Origin: Halothiobacillus neapolitanus
Lineage (GTDB): Bacteria > Pseudomonadota > Gammaproteobacteria > Halothiobacillales > Halothiobacillaceae
Direction: 5' to 3'
Length of the DNA stretch: 8,864 bases
NCBI GenBank assembly: GCA_020721485.1
Contig: DYMR01000074.1
Coordinates: forward strand, 1-8,864
Made by a program: the position numbers and the translations under genes. Below, one piece after another: positions 1-8,864 of this stretch. How positions within the stretch are numbered: position 1 is the first letter of the stretch; each line of letters starts with the position of its first letter. The notes beneath the pieces are model-generated. The model was not told where the DNA came from, ran no database searches, and saw only the letters and a list, made by a program, of their open reading frames with translations.

Positions 1-2083
<2,083 letters not shown>

Positions 2084-2084
<1 letters not shown>

Positions 2085-5000
2085 CACAGCACACACTCTT
2101 GATGAAGGTCTTGCAAACGGCTGACGGTAATCGGCCGTTTGAGGTATGCCAAGGCCAGCGCCAGGGCTTCCGCACCGGCCATGGTGGTGAAATACGGCAC
2201 GCGCTGATGCAGCGCCTCGCGCCGAATATGGAACGAGTCGTTACGCGATTGCTGGCTGCTGGTGGTGGTGTTCACGATCAAGGCAATTTCTTTGTTCTTA
2301 ATCATATCGACGATGTTAGGCCGACCTTCCGTCACCTTGTTGACAGTCTGCACCGCCAAACCCATTTCGACCAAATGCCGCGCCGTGCCGCGCGTGGCGC
2401 ACAGGGTGAAGCCCTGCGACACCAGCGCCCGCGCCACTTCCGTAACCGCCGGATAATCCTGCTTGCGTACAGAAATAAACGCCAACCCGCTGAGCGGCAG
2501 GGAATTTCCCGCACCGGCCTGTGCCTTGGCAAAGGCTTCGCCAAATTCGCGGGCAATGCCCATCACCTCGCCGGTCGATTTCATTTCCGGCCCGAGCAGC
2601 GGGTCAACGCCGGCGAATTTAATGAACGGGAACACCGCTTCCTTCACCGCGTAATAAGGCGGCACGCATTCGCGCGTCATATTCTGTTGCGCCAAGCTCA
2701 CCCCGGCCATCGCGCGGGCGGCGATTTTCGCCAAGGGCACGCCCACCGCCTTGGACACGAAAGGCACGGTGCGCGAGGCGCGCGGATTCACTTCGATAAT
2801 GAAAATTTCATTGCCTTGGATCGCCACCTGGGTGTTCATTAACCCCACGACATTCAAGGCCTTGGCCATGGCCGTGACTTGCGCGCGCACCTCGTCGAGC
2901 ACCGGCGCGGCCACGGTATACGGTGGCAGGGAGCAAGCCGAATCGCCGGAGTGAATGCCGGCCATTTCGATGTGTTCCATCAGCCCGCCAATGACCACGG
3001 TATCGCCATCGCTGACCGCGTCGATGTCCATTTCCACCGCGTCATCGAGAAAGCGGTCGAGCAACACCGGCGAATCGTTGGACACCTGCACCGCCTCGCG
3101 CATGTAGCGCTTCAGGCTCTCTTCGGTGTGGACGATTTCCATCGCCCGCCCGCCCAGCACATAAGACGGCCGCACAACCAGCGGATAGCCGATTTGGGTG
3201 GCCAGATGAATGGCCTCGTCGGTCGAACGCGCGGTGGCGTTCGGGGGCTGTTTCAGCCCCAATTCCTGAATCATTTTTTGGAAGCGTTCCCGGTCTTCCG
3301 CCCGGTCGATCGCATCCGGCGTGGTACCAATAATCGGCGCGCCCGCTTTGGCCAAATCGCGGGCAAGTTTGAGTGGCGTTTGCCCGCCAAACTGCACGAT
3401 CACGCCTTTCGGTTGTTCGATCTCAATGATTTCCAACACATCTTCAAGCGTGAGCGGTTCGAAATACAGCCGGTCGGAAATGTCGTAATCGGTAGAGACA
3501 GTTTCCGGGTTGCAGTTGACCATGATGGTTTCAAACCCATCTTCACGCAGCGCCAGCGCGGCATGCACGCAGCAATAATCGAACTCGATGCCTTGACCGA
3601 TGCGGTTCGGCCCGCCGCCCAAGATCATGATTTTCTCGCGATCGCTCGGTTCGGCCTCGCAAAATTGCTCGTAGGTGGAATACAAATACGCCGTGTCGGT
3701 CGGAAATTCCGCCGCGCAGGTATCCACCCGCTTGAACACCGGCCGCACCTTCAATGCCTGCCGATGCGCACGCACGGTGCTTTCGGTTTCGTCCAGCAGC
3801 TTCGCCAGGCGACGATCGGAAAAGCCCATCCGCTTGATCTGCCACAAAGCATCCCGGTCCAACGCCGCGAGCGACTGCCCGCGCAGGGATTGCTCGGCCT
3901 GGATGATCTGCTCGATCTGAATCAGGAACCAGCGGTCGATTTTGGAATGCTCGAACACTTCATCGAGCGAAAATCCATAGCGGAAGGCTTCGGCTACATA
4001 CCACAGCCGATCGTGACGCGGTTCGCGCAATTGGCGAATGATCTCGTCCTCGGCGTCCTCGGCATCCAGCGCGCGATCGAGCACTTCATCGAAGCCATCA
4101 ACGCCGATTTCCAAGCCGCGCAACGCTTTTTGCATCGATTCTTGGAAGGTGCGGCCAATCGCCATCACCTCGCCGACCGATTTCATCTGCGTGGTCAGGC
4201 GGCTATCGGCCTGCGGGAATTTTTCGAAGGTGAACCGGGGCACCTTGGTGACGACATAATCAATCGTCGGCTCGAACGAAGCCGGCGTCGCGCCTTGGGT
4301 GATGTCGTTTTTCAGCTCATCGAGCGTGTAGCCAACCGCCAGCTTCGCCGCGACTTTCGCAATCGGGAAGCCGGTGGCCTTCGAGGCCAGCGCGGAGGAG
4401 CGCGACACGCGCGGATTCATCTCGATCACGATCATGTGGCCGTTGTCGGGATTGACCGCGAACTGCACATTCGAGCCGCCGGTTTCAACCCCGATTTTGC
4501 GCAGCACCGCGAGGCTCGCGTTGCGCATGATCTGGTATTCCTTGTCCGTCAAGGTTTGCGCCGGCGCCACGGTGATCGAATCCCCGGTGTGTACGCCCAT
4601 CGGGTCGAAGTTTTCAATCGAGCAAATGATGATGCAGTTGTCGTTGCGGTCGCGCACGACTTCCATTTCATATTCTTTCCAGCCCAGCACAGACTGTTCG
4701 ATCAACAGCTCGCTGGTGGGCGACAAATCCAGCCCACGGCGGACGATGTCCTCGAATTCTTCATGGTTGTAGGCAATGCCGCCGCCCGAACCGCCCATGG
4801 TGAACGAGGGACGGATGATGATCGGATATCCGAGCGACGGCTGCGCGGCAAGGGCCTCTTCCAGCGAATGCACCACCGCCGAATCCGGGGTGGACAGGCC
4901 AATCTCGGTCATCGCTTCACGGAAGCGCTCGCGGTCTTCGGCCATGTCGATGGCGTCTTCCGATGCGCCAATCAACTGGCAACCGAACTTTTCCAGCACC

Positions 5001-5317
5001 CCGTGCCGTGCCAAATCCAGTGCGCAGTTGAGCGCCGTTTGCCCGCCCATCGTGGGCAGCACCGCATCCGGGCGCTCTTTTTCGATGATTGCGGCCACGG
5101 TTTCCCAGTTGATTGGCTCGACATAGGTCGCGTCGGCCATGCCGGGATCGGTCATGATCGTGGCGGGGTTGGAGTTAATCAGGATGACCCGATACCCCTC
5201 CTCTTTCAGCGCCTTACACGCCTGCGCGCCGGAATAGTCGAATTCACAGGCCTGGCCGATCACGATCGGGCCGGCGCCAATGATCAGAATGCTCTGTAGG
5301 TCGGTGCGTTTTGGCAT
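2084..5317 (-). CDS. carB: Carbamoyl phosphate synthetase, large subunit
   Basis: CarB makes carbamoyl phosphate from bicarbonate, two ATP and ammonia channelled from CarA, feeding arginine and pyrimidine synthesis. It has 1077 residues (E. coli 1073) in two homologous halves. The first ATP-grasp unit shows [16 protein letters not shown] (169-184), [18 protein letters not shown] (235-252) and [20 protein letters not shown] (299-318). The linker and oligomerisation part spans about 400-555. The second half begins at [16 protein letters not shown] (567-582), with [15 protein letters not shown] (716-730), [15 protein letters not shown] (785-799) and [20 protein letters not shown] (842-861). Residues from about 940 form the MGS-like allosteric domain. 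S949, T975, T978, K994 and N1016 sit one position from the E. coli residues that bind UMP or IMP, so feedback control is probably kept. The ATG gives [22 protein letters not shown], the family N terminus. It has no clear Shine-Dalgarno. An ATG immediately followed by TGA lies 12 bases upstream. The reading frame is intact. Confidence 0.98.
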
Positions 5318-5338
5318 GGCGATGTCACATTTGCTGGT

Positions 5339-5365
5339 GCTTCAGCGCGGCGTGCGCCCTGAAGC
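5339..5365 (-). repeat. Inverted repeat in the carA-carB spacer, near the carB start
   Basis: The arms GCTTCAG and CTGAAGC (5339-5345 and 5359-5365) are a perfect 7-base inverted repeat around a 13-base loop. The loop itself can form a short GGC/GCC stem. In the carB mRNA this hairpin would end about 21 bases before the start codon. It is not followed by a U-run on either strand, so it is not an intrinsic terminator. It could influence carB translation or mRNA stability, but this is inference from position alone. Confidence 0.5.
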
Positions 5366-5386
5366 CGGAAAAAATTAACCCACAGG

Positions 5387-5409
5387 CGGGCGCGCCGGCA
5401 TTACGCCCG
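5387..5409 (-). repeat. Inverted repeat spanning the carA stop codon
   Basis: CGGGCG and CGCCCG (5387-5392 and 5404-5409) form a 6-base GC-only inverted repeat with an 11-base loop that contains the carA TAA stop. On the transcript it is followed, 12 bases after the stem, by a run of six T (5369-5374). That distance is too long for a standard intrinsic terminator, though a weaker CCC/GGG pairing lies closer to the T-run. It may be a weak attenuator between carA and carB, or it may be chance in GC-rich DNA. Confidence 0.35.
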
Positions 5410-6534
5410 GTGCGCGTCGATGGATTCAATAAACTGGTCAAACAAAGCGCCCAGATCATGCGGCCCTGGGCTTGCCTCGGGGTGCCCCTGAAAACTGAAC
5501 GCCGGGCGGTCGGTACGGGCAATGCCCTGCAAACTGCCGTCGAACAGGGAACGGTGCGTGGCGCGCAGGGTGGGCGGCAAACTGGCTTCATCCACCGCAA
5601 AACCGTGGTTCTGGCTGGAAATCACCACTTTGCCGCTGTCGATGGCCTGCACCGGGTGGTTCGCCCCGTGGTGGCCGAACTTCATTTTCAGGGTTTTGGC
5701 GCCACTCGCCAGCGCCATCAACTGATGCCCCAAGCAGATGCCGAACACGGGAATCTGGGTGTCCATCACTTGCCGAATCGCATCAATGGCGTAGGTGCAG
5801 GCTGCCGGGTCGCCGGGGCCGTTGCCCAGCAGAATCCCGTCGGGTTGTAGGGCGAGCACTTCGGCAGCCGGGGTGGTCGCAGGCACCATCGTGACGCGGC
5901 AACCGCGATCGACCAGCATCCGCAGGATGTTGTGCTTCATGCCGTAATCCCAAGTCACGACATGGCGCGTCAAATCGGGGCGCGGGCGCGGGTTTGCGGG
6001 ATCGAGATCCCAAGTGCCGCTGCGCCAGTCGACCACGCGGTCGGTGGTCACTTCCGGCACCAAATCTTGCCCCGCCATGCTCGGGCAGGCGCGGGCGGCG
6101 GCAATCGCGGCGGCGGCGTCCAACACTCCACCGGCCTGAATGCAGCCGTTCTGCGCGCCCTTATCCCGCAGCAGGCGCGTGAGCGCGCGGGTGTCGAGGT
6201 CGGCAATCGCGACCAAGCCGTGCCGCTGGCAGTACGCACTGAGCGATTCTTCGGCGCGCCAGTTGCTAACCAGCGCCGACGAATCCCGAATCACCAACCC
6301 CGCCGCGTGCACGGCATCGGATTCGGCATCATCGGCATTCACGCCCACATTGCCAATATGGGGATAGGTGAGCGTCACGATCTGACGGCGGTAGGACGGG
6401 TCGGTCAGAATTTCCTGATAGCCCGTCATGGCGGTGTTGAAGACCACCTCACCGACCGTGGCACCCTGTGCGCCAATGGCGGTACCGTAGAACAGAGTGC
6501 CATCGGCCAATGCCAAAAGCGCGGTGTGTTTCAA
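5401..6534 (-). CDS. carA: Carbamoyl phosphate synthetase, small (glutaminase) subunit
   Basis: CarA hydrolyses glutamine and passes ammonia to CarB for carbamoyl phosphate synthesis. It has 377 residues from the chosen start (E. coli 382). The N-terminal domain has the family-specific [21 protein letters not shown] (29-49), and the class I amidotransferase domain fills roughly the second half. The nucleophile is C267 in [18 protein letters not shown]. The other catalytic residues are H351 and E353 in [15 protein letters not shown], each two positions from their E. coli numbers. The start is a TTG giving (M)[16 protein letters not shown], which aligns with E. coli MIKSALLVLEDGTQF and has GGGGGG six bases upstream. 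A second in-frame TTG at 6591 would add 19 residues unlike the family; there is no ATG nearby. An 83-base spacer separates it from carB. A promoter about 130 bases upstream drives it. Confidence 0.96.
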   Translation of the reverse strand: MKHTALLALADGTLFYGTAIGAQGATVGEVVFNTAMTGYQEILTDPSYRRQIVTLTYPHIGNVGVNADDAESDAVHAAGLVIRDSSALVSNWRAEESLSAYCQRHGLVAIADLDTRALTRLLRDKGAQNGCIQAGGVLDAAAAIAAARACPSMAGQDLVPEVTTDRVVDWRSGTWDLDPANPRPRPDLTRHVVTWDYGMKHNILRMLVDRGCRVTMVPATTPAAEVLALQPDGILLGNGPGDPAACTYAIDAIRQVMDTQIPVFGICLGHQLMALASGAKTLKMKFGHHGANHPVQAIDSGKVVISSQNHGFAVDEASLPPTLRATHRSLFDGSLQGIARTDRPAFSFQGHPEASPGPHDLGALFDQFIESIDAHRA

Positions 6535-6655
6535 GCGACGCCCCCCAAGCGAGACGCAAGCTGCGATTTTAATTAAATCAACAGATTGCAATGATTACCC
6601 GTGCACAAAATTTGGGCACCCCCGTAGGGCGGCACCCGAATCCAGCAGGATTGAT
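6535..6655 (-). promoter_or_regulatory. carA: carA mRNA leader (5' untranslated region)
   Basis: This is the region between the inferred start of transcription and the carA start codon. It contains a direct repeat of GGGTGCC (6615-6621 and 6631-6637, coding strand, 16-base period). It also has a perfect 10-base palindrome TTTAATTAAA (6568-6577) in an AT-rich patch that contrasts with the surrounding GC-rich DNA. A possible 20-codon GTG-initiated leader reading frame (6573-6635) is present too. carAB is commonly controlled by arginine and pyrimidines, often through ArgR. The AT-rich palindrome only loosely resembles an ArgR box, so I make no firm operator call. The leader ends in GGGGGG six bases before the TTG, the likely ribosome binding site. 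Confidence 0.45.
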
Positions 6656-6661
6656 GCGGCA

Positions 6662-6691
6662 ATTATGCCCGACACGACCCGTTTTTGTCAC
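6662..6691 (-). promoter_or_regulatory. Sigma70-type promoter of carA
   Basis: The coding strand has GTGACA as -35 (6686-6691), an 18-base spacer, and CATAAT as -10 (6662-6667). Each hexamer matches the consensus at five of six bases. Transcription would start near 6655 and leave a leader of about 120 bases before the carA TTG. It lies in the dapB-carA gap, where the carAB promoter is expected, so carAB-greA-serS can be transcribed independently of dapB. A 5-base inverted repeat (6694-6698 and 6704-6708, TGGCG/CGCCA) sits directly upstream of the -35 and could be an operator, but that is speculative. Confidence 0.7.
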
Positions 6692-6723
6692 GCTGGCGAC
6701 ATCCGCCAAGGCAAGACAGCGGC

Positions 6724-8864
<2,141 letters not shown>

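Noticed and set aside
2879..5299. An 806-codon open frame on the plus strand opposite carB
   Set aside because: It is exactly antisense to a fully conserved carB. Long antisense frames are common in GC-rich genes with strong third-position bias. The translation is rich in His, Arg and Phe with no recognisable domain.
6694..6708. Inverted repeat TGGCG/CGCCA after dapB as a terminator
   Set aside because: The stem is only five bases and the transcript strand has an A-run after it rather than a T-run. It may be an operator at most.

Overview
All seven genes recognised in this 8.9 kb window lie on the minus strand, so transcription runs from high to low coordinates. In that order they are an FGGY-family sugar kinase (5' end cut by the right edge), dapB, carA, carB, greA, serS and a small acyl carrier protein (3' end cut by the left edge). 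The content is bacterial. The base composition is GC-rich (roughly 60% by eye). The order dapB-carA-carB-greA, followed by serS, together with proteins very close to their E. coli counterparts in motif spacing, points to a gamma- or betaproteobacterium. I cannot name the genus.

Region by region. 7587-8864 holds the sugar kinase, which lacks only the first few residues before its GTSGAR phosphate motif. dapB follows after 56 bases with its own ribosome binding site. A 189-base spacer (6535-6723) holds the only convincing promoter of the window, a sigma70-type promoter firing towards carA, and a leader of about 120 bases. carA and carB encode the two subunits of carbamoyl phosphate synthetase and are separated by an 83-base spacer (5318-5400) with two inverted repeats and a T6 run in the transcript. 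carB, greA, serS and the carrier protein are packed tightly. carB/greA overlap by one base (TGATG), greA/serS are 44 bases apart with a strong Shine-Dalgarno, and serS and the carrier protein overlap by four bases (ATGA). No intergenic stretch exceeds 300 bases.

How the genes fit together. carAB supplies carbamoyl phosphate for arginine and pyrimidines. DapB makes tetrahydrodipicolinate for lysine and peptidoglycan. GreA rescues backtracked RNA polymerase, and SerS charges tRNA-Ser. This is a housekeeping block and it looks intact. The two edge genes are less routine. The carrier protein has the LDSM phosphopantetheine site and a C-terminal half like the carrier proteins found with exosortase A (PEP-CTERM) gene clusters, so an accessory locus may begin just outside the left edge. 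The kinase resembles D-ribulokinase-like FGGY enzymes and is an uncommon upstream neighbour for dapB.

I saw no tRNA, rRNA, insertion sequence, CRISPR array, convincing intrinsic terminator or broken gene. I found no clear evidence of a new biological system inside the window. The most promising leads are the carrier protein at the left edge and the carA leader.
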